Part shown: positions 1 to 11,700 of the stretch, piece by piece
Layout of the letters: every line of letters begins with the position of its first letter
Numbering within the stretch: position 1 is the stretch's first letter
Source: Hyperoplus lanceolatus
Taxonomy: Eukaryota > Chordata > Actinopteri > Uranoscopiformes > Ammodytidae
DNA length: 64,000 nucleotides
Direction: 5' to 3'
Assembly (NCBI GenBank): GCA_026929865.2
Contig: CM049400.1
Span: 28,071,501-28,135,500 of the forward strand
Notes under the pieces: model-generated
The model's database searches: none
What the model was told of the DNA's origin: nothing
What the model saw: the letters and a program-made list of their open reading frames with translations, nothing else
Made by a program: the position numbers and the translations under genes

Positions 1-441
1 GAAAAAAGGGAAACACAACGGGAAAAAAACATATAAAATGCTATAATGCCACCATATCCATCATCTATTCATTTCAGATAAATGTGTCAGAGTGCAGTTG
101 GGACCATTTTTCAAATGAGTTTTATCTCCAATCTGGGTAAAACTGTTTACGTTCCAAGCAAGGTCAATTACAAGAAATTATTATTCTTTTTTTACGACAA
201 TAGATTGAAATGAGACATTTTCAAATTACGTTTTTCAAGTGCCCTTCAAGATTTTTGCATTATATCGTCCTTTATTCAGAGCAAAACTCATTTCCATACG
301 CCTGTGGGAATTGTATCAAAGAAACAATGTCTTTGATTACCTTCTAGCACAATTCACATTCTCCTCTTTCTCTCCCTTCCATCCCCAATCCTCCTTTTGT
401 TTTTGTTTTCTCCTCATGTTCTGCGATTTTACTGCCTGCAG
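1..441 (+). other. mon2: mon2 last intron (3' part)
   Basis: This stretch precedes the terminal mon2 exon and is read as the end of its last intron. It is AT-rich, with a pyrimidine-rich run at about 360-420 followed by the acceptor CTGCAG ending at 441. I see no second exon in it. Confidence 0.8.
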
Positions 442-605
442 TGGATGGCAACACATGGGCTCAAGTGATTGCCCTGTACCCCACGCTGGTGGAGTGCATA
501 ACGTGCTCCTCGCCTGAGGTGAGCTGTGCCCTGAAGGAGGCCCTGGGGCCCTTTAAAGACTTTATGCAGCCGCCCGTCTCCAGAGTCCAGAACGGAGAGT
601 CCTGA
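442..605 (+). CDS. mon2: MON2 homolog, terminal coding exon (partial gene)
   Basis: This is the last coding exon of MON2, a large Arf-GEF-related scaffold (DCB/HUS family) of the trans-Golgi and endosomes that works with Dopey proteins in endosome-to-Golgi transport. The exon starts after the acceptor AG at 440-441 with two bases of a split codon. It then encodes 53 residues, beginning [20 protein letters not shown] and ending SRVQNGES, before TGA at 603-605. The tail, including [16 protein letters not shown], matches my memory of the vertebrate MON2 C-terminus closely. All upstream exons lie outside the window. The call is also supported by its position just upstream of let-7i on the same strand, as in human. 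No start codon is expected here. Only the C-terminal end is visible, so nothing can be said about integrity of the rest. Confidence 0.93.
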
Positions 606-1190
606 CCAGGCGCGCAACGCTCAAATCTTTGTTTTTTTATAATGAAGAAATCTCGAATGTGTCTTCTTCTTGACCCATGTGCTTTACAAAGTGCACGGAC
701 ATGAACTCCACGTGACGTGAGCCTCATCTACGGTGACATGAAGCATCCCACAGTCAAGAGGTTTGAGGACCTGCTTGAAACTGCTTCGATAACGTCCCGA
801 CCATCATACGCATTCTTGTATGCTTCTCATGTGAGCTGACTACGCCTCGGCCCCCTTCATTCTCATACAGACTGGCTGCACTCTTGTGTTAACTGCAGAG
901 ATTTGATTTGGAGAAAAAAAGTGTTGCCTCTGGGTTAAGTTTGTTTTATTCTTCCAATGAGGCTGAGTTGATGTACAGTGTGTGGTGATAGTGTTGATGA
1001 TGTAATTAAGAAAAAAAATGCAACAAACTGGGGCTTTATTGATCTTAAAAATAAACTCGTAGACTTTTGCAACATTTTCAACAGTGAGGATTTTATGCAA
1101 GAAAACTAATCTTACTGTAACATTCCATGTCATGTTCAGCCAGCCATCTGAGAAGGGATGTACTTGTCTGTATAAAATAATAAATGGGAC
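606..1190 (+). other. mon2: mon2 3' UTR (probable)
   Basis: The sequence after the stop codon holds canonical AATAAA signals at about 1050-1055 and 1179-1184, so the transcript probably ends near 1075 or 1200. No coding potential is evident on either strand. The exact cleavage site is inferred, not seen. Confidence 0.55.
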
Positions 1191-2234
1191 AATTCTACAA
1201 TGAGCTCTGTGCTGTGAGTGTGCTCAGTTACAATGCATGTGAATTAACTTACTGTACGGTGGGCATATATGATTTAAAAACAAATCAGTTTAACAATATC
1301 ACTCCCCTTTTTTCAAAATGTCACATCCCTGATGTATCATCATGCAGTATGAAAGTACACATTCCCTTATTGTAAAACAATATTTTTGTAGTTTCTTATA
1401 CAAAACTAGTATTCAAATTGAATTGAATATCATATGGGCCGAACCACATTAAAATGTCATTAACACCATAAACATAAACCTATAATTATAAATAAGTAAA
1501 GCCAGGCAGTAAGACCTCAAGGGGGTTTGTGACAGCATAAAGCAAAATAAAACATCCTCATCTGTTTTCTCTCTCAATACTCTCCCATTAGGTATAGCAT
1601 TACAGAAGCATAATAGTATAGTATTTAATAATGTATATATATGTTTGTTTTAATTATTTATCCAAATTTGGAGTTGAGGAACATTTTTAAAGATAATATT
1701 TATTTTTGACCAATTTGGTGGTGTTAAAGTTTGGTCTGGTGGTCCTTTGTCCTTCAGTAGGTCAATGTTACAGTCAATGTGGGGTTGTTGTGACAATGAA
1801 AGGAAATGGCCCAGTGAGCCACCACTGCATGCATCCCTGCCTGGCTGGACCCCTGTGCTTCCTCTCAAAGGGCCCATGAAAGTCCCCGAGCCTAAGTGTG
1901 GTCTCACTCCACTAGGTCATATGAGGGGAAGGGACCGTTTTGTGGTTAGCAGTGAAGACAAGGAGGAGGAAGAAGGAGGGGGGAGGAGGAGGGAGTTATG
2001 GAGGGAGCAGGTCTGCTTGGGCGGGGTTTCCCTCTTATTTCAAGTCTGCACAGACAAGGAGGGAAGCGGCGCGAGAGGACGTACAGTCTCTGTGGCGGCA
2101 AGGGAATGTCGCTTGGCTCGAGACTGAGTGCATATCTGCATTAGCTTTACGATTTATTTTTTAATTTTTCTGAAGTCTTTTCTCTAATGTACTTTTGTCG
2201 TGTTCCGTGTCCCTCCGCATTGTTTGACCACGCA
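1191..2234. other. mon2 - let-7i spacer
   Basis: No gene is recognised here. Up to about 1700 it is AT-rich. From about 1800 it becomes GC- and purine-richer, with an AGGAGG-rich run at 1960-2010 and CpG-containing sequence at 2060-2115 just upstream of the let-7i hairpin. This could be primary-transcript leader or promoter sequence for let-7i. That reading is inference from position and composition only. Confidence 0.4.
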
Positions 2235-2318
2235 CTGGCTGAGGTAGTAGTTTGTGCTGTTGGTTGGGTTGTGACACTGCCCGCTATGGAGATGACTGCG
2301 CAAGCTACTGCCTTGCTA
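2235..2318 (+). ncRNA. mirlet7i: let-7i microRNA precursor
   Basis: This 84-nt hairpin carries the let-7i guide TGAGGTAGTAGTTTGTGCTG, continuing TT (2240-2261, seed GAGGTAG), on its 5' arm. The let-7i passenger strand starting CTGCGCAAGCTACTGCC (2296-2317) is on its 3' arm. The arms pair through CTGGCTGAGGTAG against CTGCCTTGCTAG, and the long let-7i-type loop contains GGGTTGTGACACTGCCCGCT. Mature let-7i represses mRNAs such as lin-41/trim71 and lin28 through 3' UTR sites and promotes differentiation. The precursor lies about 1.6 kb downstream of the mon2 stop codon on the same strand, the location known in mammals. The TGTGCTGTT 3' half distinguishes it from other let-7 members. It may be made from its own primary transcript or from mon2 read-through; the sequence does not settle this. 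Confidence 0.98.
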
Positions 2319-3034
2319 GTGCTGGTGCCTCAACTCCACTTCTTCTTCAGCCGAGAGAATTCGAGAAAAAAAGCCCGGCTGTCGAAGCTGTTACACGGGT
2401 TTAAAACGGGTAATGTACGCTGCCAATGTTTGGGCTTTTTTAGCAACGGTATTAATATAATATTAAAAGCTGTGATTTTTTTTCCTTCTTTTTAAAACGT
2501 TTATAAAAACCCTTGTGGTCACATTGTTGCATTTTTTATAGAGCTGAATCCGTTTGAGAACTGTATCACGTTTCATCCAATAAAATAGTGAATGGTGGTG
2601 GAGGATGGGTGAAAAAAAGCACTTTGTCGTTTGCAGTTTTATTTTACTCAGAACGCGAGCTTCAGACTCACTGATAAGCCTATGATATTCATCGCTACCA
2701 TAATGCATTATTTTTTCCTGCAGGTTGGAGGGGGAAGCTTCCTTGTAGCATATGAAAATCCGCGGTTCAAGTTTCTACAATTTGTATGCCTATTTAAAAA
2801 AAAACGCACGAGGGAGTCGATGTCTGGTATGGATTTGCATAGTTTTCCACCACCTCGGGCTGTGTAGAAAGCATGTAGGTCAACGGAGCTGTTGCTATGA
2901 GGAGAGGAGTGACGTGGCTCCCGCTGCCCACAGAGATATCCTACAATACATCGGCTCTGACACACAATCTGGCTTTATGGCTCTCCCCAGAGTCCTTTGT
3001 TGATAATGCTGCATACCATCAGACACTGAAAAAG

Positions 3035-3077
<43 letters not shown>

Positions 3078-6000
3078 ACCTAAAAAACCCTTTTCTATAC
3101 AGGGTCAGAGCTCAAACATAAATCTGTGCACAACTGTTTTCGGCTGTAGTCTAATAATCAGATTATTATGCTAAATCTAGATGGTGGATGCCTCAATATT
3201 TGAATTCTATTCGGACAGACACACACACGCCACATGACATGGCCCCCCCTCGCAGGCGTTTTAGCAGCGGTGTCCTCACGCTGATGTGGGTCATGCACTG
3301 CCAGTTAACCTTTGAAATCCTTTCCTCTGGTGCCCCAATAGCATTTGGTTCCCCCCCTCCTATCGCATTAGTATGGGCAGTCAGGGGGTCTCGTGATGGG
3401 GGTGGGTGGGGACCGTAATGGGTAATGCGATTTGATTGGCTGCAGGGAGGGGGCCAGGCATGCCAGAGTCTACCAAACTGTGCAGGGGCTTCTGATGCTG
3501 CGGTGTTGAGTTCAGACCCCTGCCAGTCCAGATGATAGGATAGCACGCCGCTCACTCAGCTCAATGACTCACTGTGCTGCTGACTGAAGACTGAATCCTG
3601 CGTTTGACCTTCCAAGAAGACGCCCGCATGAAATATTTATGAGTTCACACTTGATAGTACAGGCTTTGGCAGAGTTATGTCCATCTCGGGCGCGCCGTAG
3701 CTTCTGCCCACTATAGCATCTGTGCCGATATTAAACAATAAATTCCACTCCAGAAATTCATTTTATTCTCACGTATAAAATGACATGATGAAAGAGAGCT
3801 TTTTTTTCTTTTGCAGAAGATGTAAACAAACCACACATGCACACGACTCATTGTCAAGCTTGTTGAGGAGCAGACCAGTCCTACAGGTCTGCGTTAGATC
3901 TATTCTAATAAGTGTCTGTTAGGAATAGAAGTAATCCAGCCTCCTGGGGCAAATCCAAACATCATTCATCATCTGCTGACTGTAAAGAGAGCCGGCGTAT
4001 GGACGAGTGAGCAGAGGCAGACCATGTCCACCTCATCCATCTTGTGTCGGAGCATCTCATTTGAGACGGCCCACAGATAAATCATACTAGAGGCTCAAGC
4101 CCTAAAGCAGTAAATTAGACCCCCCCCCCCCCCCAGTGGAAAAATCTGCCCGTCGAAGAAGCCGCACCCTTGTCCTGAGAGGACGGTCGACCCCCTCATG
4201 TGTGTTCACCAGATACATGCACACATGCTGCCTCTTCAATGCAACATGTTTGAAATCAGTGCAGAGACAAGGATATTTGAATGGCCAGAAATGTCCTTCT
4301 CAAATGACAATGCTGTTTTTTTCTCTGGGGCTGAGGAATCTATCAAAAATATAGTTTATTTTCAAGCGGTTACTCAACAAATGTTTGCAGATCAAACTGT
4401 AAATTCGGTCTTCTTCAGGTTTTGGATTGTTGGTTGGACAAAACAAGCAGTCTGAGTGATTCCTCGATTTTGAAAATAATCACCAGTGAGCAGCGCTCAA
4501 ACAATTAGGCGATAGCCAACAAATTATTTGGCAACTGTTCTGATAACTGATTCATCCTTCTGTCAATTTCAAGCTAAATACCCAACATTGAATGATTCCA
4601 CTCTCTCAAATGTTACAACTTTATGTTTTACCCGTTATTACATAATAGTGGACTGTCACTGAATATCTTTGTTTTGAACTGTACAAAAAAAAACACTAAC
4701 TGACAAAATGACTGGCTATGAAAATAAAATGTAGTTGCAGCAATAAGTGGTTTGCAGGTAAAAGCCTATAGCTTAAAAACAATATGAAAAATAAAATATT
4801 TTCACTTCATCCTCCTTTGAAAGGAGGCTTGAAGGCTGTGGCCCTGGCAGCAGGTTACTGTCGCCTCTCTCCAGTATACGAGTGATGAGTATATCTCGCT
4901 GTAAAGCCCACTCAGCATCTCCCTGGGATCTGTCCACGGGTAGTAGAAGGGTGGGTGTGCAGTGCTGTAACCTTGGAAAAACAAGCCACCCACAGGAATG
5001 ACTGTGTCATCATTGCCGTCATCCAATCTGGACCACACACACCACGCGTGTGGAGAGTAGGAGTGGAGCGCCAGATCAGTGCTGGCCTGACTGGAGGGAG
5101 GATGCGGCGCTGACCTGTGGGAACCAGATGGCCCTCGAGCTCCTGCAGGGGACCCAGGAGTGTGAGACTCCCACAAGAAAGCAATTTAGGATTGTATGTG
5201 TACTGTGTGCAATGTGCTCATACTCTAATCTTCACGTGTGGGTAGTAGGACGTGAAATAATAAAAAGACCTCAAGCGAGTTATGAAAGAGATTGTTTACA
5301 ACTATAACAGACATGAAACCTTTGCCCGGCACTCGGTTTGCCATCCTGCATCCTGTTTCCTTATCGACATTAAAATGTAAAACAAGAATATTGTAAATAA
5401 AAGGCAACGATTATCGAATAAAGAGCTAGAAAAAAGGTCAAGATTGTATGTCAATCGTCAAAGACAAAACAATGAACTGGATGAAATAAATGGGAAAGAA
5501 CAAACTACTAAATTCCATCCAAATCTTGGTATAGGCCCATGCCAATTAAGTATTTGTTTTTAAATGTCTTGTTAGTAGTGCCACTAAGCCCACAGATACT
5601 GGATATCCAATGAAAAGACAAATGTATATCCTGCACTCTACGAAAAACCATGGTCATCTCCACACTAAACATTTAGTCATCTGCCAAAAACTTTACTCAA
5701 AAGAACCCCATATACTATGCAATGCATCAGCTTTCCCATACCTCTGCCATGTCATTCACTCTGATTATGAAACCTTTATCCTTTTCATATAAGGTATTTC
5801 AAATGTATTTGATATCGTATCAGGTAGAATTGGCTGGACCTAGAAGTTTCACCTAAAAATAAAGTGATTCCTCGGTTTTTCACACCCACTATCACTTTCT
5901 GTCTTTCAGTGAAATACCTGTCAAAAAAATGGGCGCTGAATTTCTTTATTTTTTTATTTTGTTAAGTTATCAAGTTGTCTTTCATCACTTAAGGGTGTGT

Positions 6001-7624
6001 GTGTGCTTCAGTGTTAAATTACGCCCCTCGCAGCAACCTCCGCCATGAAATCTTCTGGCAGGCTGTTCTGTCAACCGATACCCTTCATCCACATATTGCT
6101 TTGGGACTCACTTGACACAGATTGTTAAGAGTGGTGATGGTCTTGTTCTTTACATTTAGTGGGGTCTAAGGGGGAGTTTGTCACCATCAAGCCTAGCGTT
6201 TTGAAAGAATATCTTCTAAGACTTGCTTTCCGACTGTGCAGGCAGGGCACCGCTTGAGTTTTAAGTTTTAGAATTAGGACATTGAATGTTAAGTTATCTT
6301 GCATATTCCCCTTTTGTCCGTTTACACCCATAGACTTGACACTAATCCCATCCGAGTGCAGGCTCAATCAAAATCTCGTACCTGTGTTTGTGTAGTACAC
6401 GTTAGATCAACTTTTTTCAATGACACAGCAAGGTAATGTGGTTTTTTTAATAGAGCAGAACAAATAGCATGTAAACCATTTTTTACACTGTTAATAACAG
6501 GTTCCCAAAACAGTACAAATTAACATATTTTGTTTCGGTAAGATGTACAACATCGCTAACAATAAAAGAAAAAGAGGAACGTGTCCACTGGAAACAATTA
6601 TTTACATTTAATATACATTTAAATTAAGTTACTCTGTTACAAGTTGAACCAGTTTCAGCCGTACAGCAGTTAAGATCAAATGTGTGCACAATTATTAACA
6701 GAAGCTGAAAAATATACAATAAATTAACAAAAATGTGGAAGACCACTGATCGAACAAGATTGTTTATAGACACAAGGTAGGCGAGGTCTTTGTAATTGTT
6801 TGCATTGATAGTCATAAGTTGTACTTCCTTTTGAGCGATGCATGTTTAAAAATCAGCAATTTCCATTGATAGAGCTACCTGCTATAGGATGGGTTTATCT
6901 CAAGAGGGACAAAGTATCCGACTGATGCTGCAGAAAAGGCCAAAATGAGGGCATGACAATGGGCATTTTGTGCACCATACGTTTTGTGCAACAGCATACC
7001 CAAAAAACAGATCCCTTTGCTTTTTTGCTTAAGTGCTTCTCTAAAAAAATAACAAAAAGGTACATTACGTATGATGTCAATGTAACTGAACAATGGCACA
7101 GGTAGAAGGTGGTGATGTACTTGATGTAGCACGCAAACAGCCAGTCAAAGAAAACAATGAAAACATATGTTATGTGGAATACAAAAAAAAGGGACAAAAA
7201 ATATGAGGTAGGGTAGATGGCTGATGGTGAATGAGTGCAACAGACATACGTCTATGTTATTCCTCCTTATATCTAAATGTAAGAGCTGGGCTCTAACCCA
7301 TTGATGACGGCTGCTGCGCGATGCCACAGTGGCTCTCCTGCCTGATGCTGCGTCGCGCAGCATTATTACTTTATCTAATTTTCATGGCATTCCCAGCATA
7401 GAATGCACTGTCATTGGTTCAAATACACAAGAGGTGGGTTTTGTTGATTTTTTTAAGACCACGTGACCACCCAAAAGTTGTGTGGTTTGCCGAAAATCAC
7501 GTCAATCAAAAAAATAAAACAAAATAATAATAAAAAATACGCCGGCTATGTCGGCGACAGAACAGTTAGTGGCGTTTGGTGCGCAGAATCAAGGTCTACT
7601 ATAGACTACTGACGAAAATCACAA
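2319..7624. other. let-7i - ppm1h intergenic region
   Basis: No protein-coding gene is recognised. Visible content: a (TG)n array at 3038-3075; a GC-richer block at about 3230-3560 with no ORF support; a C homopolymer near 4122-4134; and a repeat-like block near 4412-4520 that resembles another copy near 35.7 kb. From 5.3 to 7.6 kb the sequence is AT-rich and otherwise featureless. Short open frames are scattered without codon or homology support. Confidence 0.5.
3038..3075. repeat. (TG)n microsatellite
   Basis: Uninterrupted TG dinucleotide array of about 38 bp, ending in a TGCGCA transition. Confidence 0.97.
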
Positions 7625-8649
7625 AACACATTGCATCTATTTATTAACAATATTTAATAATTTTCTAATTCATCTCTTTTTGACGATTTTTAGAAATATT
7701 TGTTGGTTTGTAAGCGCTAAGGGAGCATGTTTAAATAAAACCTGTGACCCTTAACTTTTAAATGTATTTTATTTCATGTTTCTATGTGCTACACAGGCTT
7801 AGATATTAAGGTTTTGGTAGACTTGACAATTCGTACTATTTTTTTCAGAAAACCCTCAGGCATTAAGGACATGCATCCTAGATTGCCATAGTCATCAATG
7901 GGCTAATAGAATGGGGCTCATAATCTTCAAGTTGGCTGCCTAGTGTATTTTTCTTCATAAAGTGATTTCCTCTATTTCAAAAGGAAGGAGTTTTCCTTAA
8001 AAGTGAGGACAGAATTGAAATGCAATGGGTACAAATGAACAGAAATAGCAACTGCAGCAGTAGGAGAACCAGCTGACTTACTGTGTAGAGAATTGGACGA
8101 CAGACACCAGACTTAACTTGGCTTATTTAAAAGGTCTGCATGGGACAGGAGGTGTGATTCATATAATATATGCAGGACATCTTCGTTTTAGTCTTTTACA
8201 CTATACAGGTGACAGGTGTTCGACCAAACACACCTATTGAATGTATTACTACGCCTTGGACTATTTACATTTTCACATGTATAAATATTGTGCATTGGTT
8301 AGTAACAGTGATCCTGAGATGCACGTCACCATCTCATCAGAGAGAGTCCACGCTCTCAAAACCTTTTAGGCATCGCCCCTACGACAAGATTCAAATGATG
8401 GCTTCTTCTCACGATTCGGTTTCTTGAACAGTTTTTTTTCTATAAAAAATACAACAACAAAAAAGACATCACCCATACTGACGACGATTGAGGAGGAAAA
8501 CTGGCCCTGTACGGAAATTACATCTCTGAAGTCCAAACAGTAAAGCACTTTAGAAAGAGCACAAGGAATGGAGGGAAACTGCTCAGAGTGAAGTTGGGGA
8601 GGTCAAGGCAGGGTTACTTTTCTGTTGTGGCTGCAGTTTGGTAGTCGAG
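7625..8649 (-). other. ppm1h: ppm1h 3' UTR (probable extent)
   Basis: This is the sequence downstream of the ppm1h stop codon on the minus strand. The first clear minus-strand polyadenylation signal I see is AATAAA read from TTTATT at about 7639-7644, which suggests a UTR of about 1 kb. More distal TTTATT motifs also exist, so the end is uncertain. I see no other gene here. Confidence 0.4.
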
Positions 8650-8797
8650 CTAGTTCTGCTTGTTGCCGTACATGAGGGGAATGATGTAGACAGAGATGTC
8701 ATCTCCGGAGCCTAATCTGTCATTGGATATCCTCCAGCCTCGGTCCTTAAGGACCCCTCGGGCTCTCATCACCAGGTCTTGAGCTGCCATTGTGTAC
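8650..8797 (-). CDS. ppm1h: ppm1h exon 10 (terminal coding exon)
   Basis: Completes Arg466 and encodes residues 467-514: YTMAAQDLVMRARGVLKDRG, WRISNDRLGSGDDISVYIIP, LMYGNKQN, then TAG at 8652-8650. Asp498 in GSGDDIS is the final metal ligand. Acceptor TGTCAG at 8798. Confidence 0.97.
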
Positions 8798-11700
8798 CTG
8801 ACATAACACAAGTGTTCAATTATTAAGGTGCAGTGGTATCACAGTGATATTTGAAAAGGTGCAGTCAGCGATTCTGGACAAAGCTTGTTGTCAAAATCAC
8901 TTTGTCAAAATCAGTGAATATCTAATGTTAATCTATAGCCTAGGTTCTGGAGACTTGTATGTAAACACATGGGGCCAACTGTAGCTAGCAACATGCTTAT
9001 TTACAGAGCCTAGGCTGTGTAGTGTGTATTAACAAAAAAGAGATTTCCACAGCAACCATTCCAAGAATCACAGACTCCACCTTTAATTCAATAAATGGTC
9101 ACATCTGATTTTAATTATGCACAGTATTTAACTAAGTACAAGTGTCCGCAGCCAGATGAAAGAAATCAGAGAAAAATGGCAGTGAACTTTCAAGACTAAA
9201 AGCGAACAGGAAGGGCAGTCAGAGCCGGTTAATAGCCTGACAAGCCCTTTCTTGATATCAGAGAAATAACTTATCTTTGAGTGTTTGGAAATTTGCATAA
9301 TTACAACAAGATAATGACGTTCAAGAAGAGACAGGGGGTGAGAGGGAGTTCAGCCCTGACAGCTGATGAGTGTAACGTGCCTGTGCTGGTCGTCGGGGTC
9401 GCAGTTTGCCAGGAAACAGGCGACGGCCTCGGCTACTTCCTGGCTGGAGAGGACGTCCCACAGTCCGTCAGTGCCCAGCACCAGGACGTCGTCAGCCCCA
9501 TGCTCACACTGTGCCAGAGGGTAGACTTTGACCTGGAGGGAGGAGGGGGGAGGGGAGGGGGAAAAGAGCTTGAGAGATGCACGGCTTTCTGGGAATCATT
9601 TGAACCTTTTTGAGGGAATTCCAAAGAAGATGTCACATAGAAGGCAAAGGCTGCGTTCACGTGATGACAGCGAATGGGAATAACAGGAAGAGCCCAAACA
9701 CAAAAATGTACCCTGACGACTACAAAAATGATTTTTTTTAAAATTTGTTGTTGAAGGTAAACTGTATTTAATTTGTGGTACTCAAAGAGTGAACAAATAC
9801 ATTTATAAAAAGAGGAAAGGCCAGTTGGCTAGGCGCAGGAGTGCTTTGAGTGTCAGCATGCTAACATGGTCATGGGCATGGACAAAGTGTCCCACTTCCA
9901 TGCTACATACTATCTGCACACAGTATTTCATATATACTTATCTTTATGATACTGTTTTTGCAGTAAGTATACAAGGAAAACTTTTAACTTTTTTATGTCA
10001 ATGCAAAATGATAACACTTGTAAAGTCAGACTAAAGTCTGAATTAAACTTCAGTTGTTTTTTTTAACAAAAAATGAATAGTTTCATGGGGTGTTCCCTTC
10101 GCTGCTTGAAGACCATCAACATTAAATTAGCCTTTCCATTTTCTTTAAACAATGAATTGTGCAACGATAGTGTAAATCAACAGCACATTTAATAAAAAAA
10201 TAAGTGAGAAAAAAATATGTGCAGGGCAAGATAGATCTGAAAATGTGATATTTTTCTTTTTTGTTGTAATGTGGGAGAAAGGGTTACAATGGGTCACCAG
10301 CTTCCTCTGTATACATTTCTGGAAGCTATTCATGACCTCACTCTCTCAACGATATCCTTAAGAAAAAATATATGTTGCTGTGGCAACTCTTGTGAGGCAG
10401 AAAACTGTGCCTGAAATAGCAACGCAAAATAATACCCAGTGGCCTTGGACACTGCAAATGTTGTTTAGAGTAATTTGTGGTTGTTTAGAGTAATTTGTGG
10501 GGGAGTTTCCCATTCACTGCTACAGTGACATTGGGTACTACAAGCATGACTACAGGGCCTGTGAAAGCAGTAATGGAAGAAGAATGACCTCAGTTTGGAT
10601 CATGAGCAGACCGAGTGGTAAACCTTGTGATTTGAGCGATGCATTGCAAGAGAGAAAGTAAAAAGGGAGTCAATCGCCCTTTTGAAAGAAGTGGACGTTC
10701 CTAGAATCGATTTTTCAGAACAGGGATTTCAACAGAAGCATGATATTCCTGGAGGAGGGGTGATGACTGGAACATTTGATTTGTTTGACCCAAAGCCCAT
10801 ATATTATCTCAAGACAAGTACGATATGATTACTCAAACTGTCAAGGATAGCTTTCATTTATGTAACCTGAAAGCAATCAGTTACTTTAAAGGGTTTTTTT
10901 CACCTTCCCTACAGGGCTTACATCCTCCCACTTCTTCCACACATTCTTTATATACTAATTGTCTTACATATACTACCTATATACTCTTATATATGGATCA
11001 AGTAACCACAAGTTTCACAAGGGAGACATTCTTAAAAGAAATACAAAATCAAAAAGGAGTCTGAACTATGACTGAACTCAAGGCGGTAATGAATTAAAGA
11101 TGAAGAGAACTCATAGGCTACGTGACTACTGAAATGTGCAGCAGACATAGGGGAAGTAAAGGAGTTCTTCCATAGCCGCTGGCGATTGTTAATGTGCACA
11201 TTGACCAAGTAGCCTCACAGTGTCTGGACCGATAATATGGCCAAAGGCATTTTTACATTGTTACCTCTGCGCTCTTGTTTTTATAAGGAGGCAGAGGTTA
11301 TTGGGTGAAGAAAGAGAAAGAAAATGAGGAAAGATCCACCCTGAAACACTGTTAGCACACCTCTACTGATGTTGTGAGCGCCATTTCCATTATTCAGTTT
11401 GCTGTTTTTCATATGCGTTGCTTCACAAATGTTGTTGTTGTTGTTTGGAGGTTTGTTAGCAGTGATGAATATGTATTGTAAATATAAATTATAAAAATAT
11501 ACAAAAATAGAAATGATATCCCGCGAGAACATCTTTACGTAAAAAAAAATAATAATAGTTTTTTTTCACAATGCAGAGGAAAATCCATAAAAAATTTGTC
11601 ACAATAAATGTGTTCAAAAATAATATTTTTACCCACCGTTTTCATATTCAAAATATACATATTTAGTTTGGAAGATACTGTTAAAATTAAAAAGTGGAAA

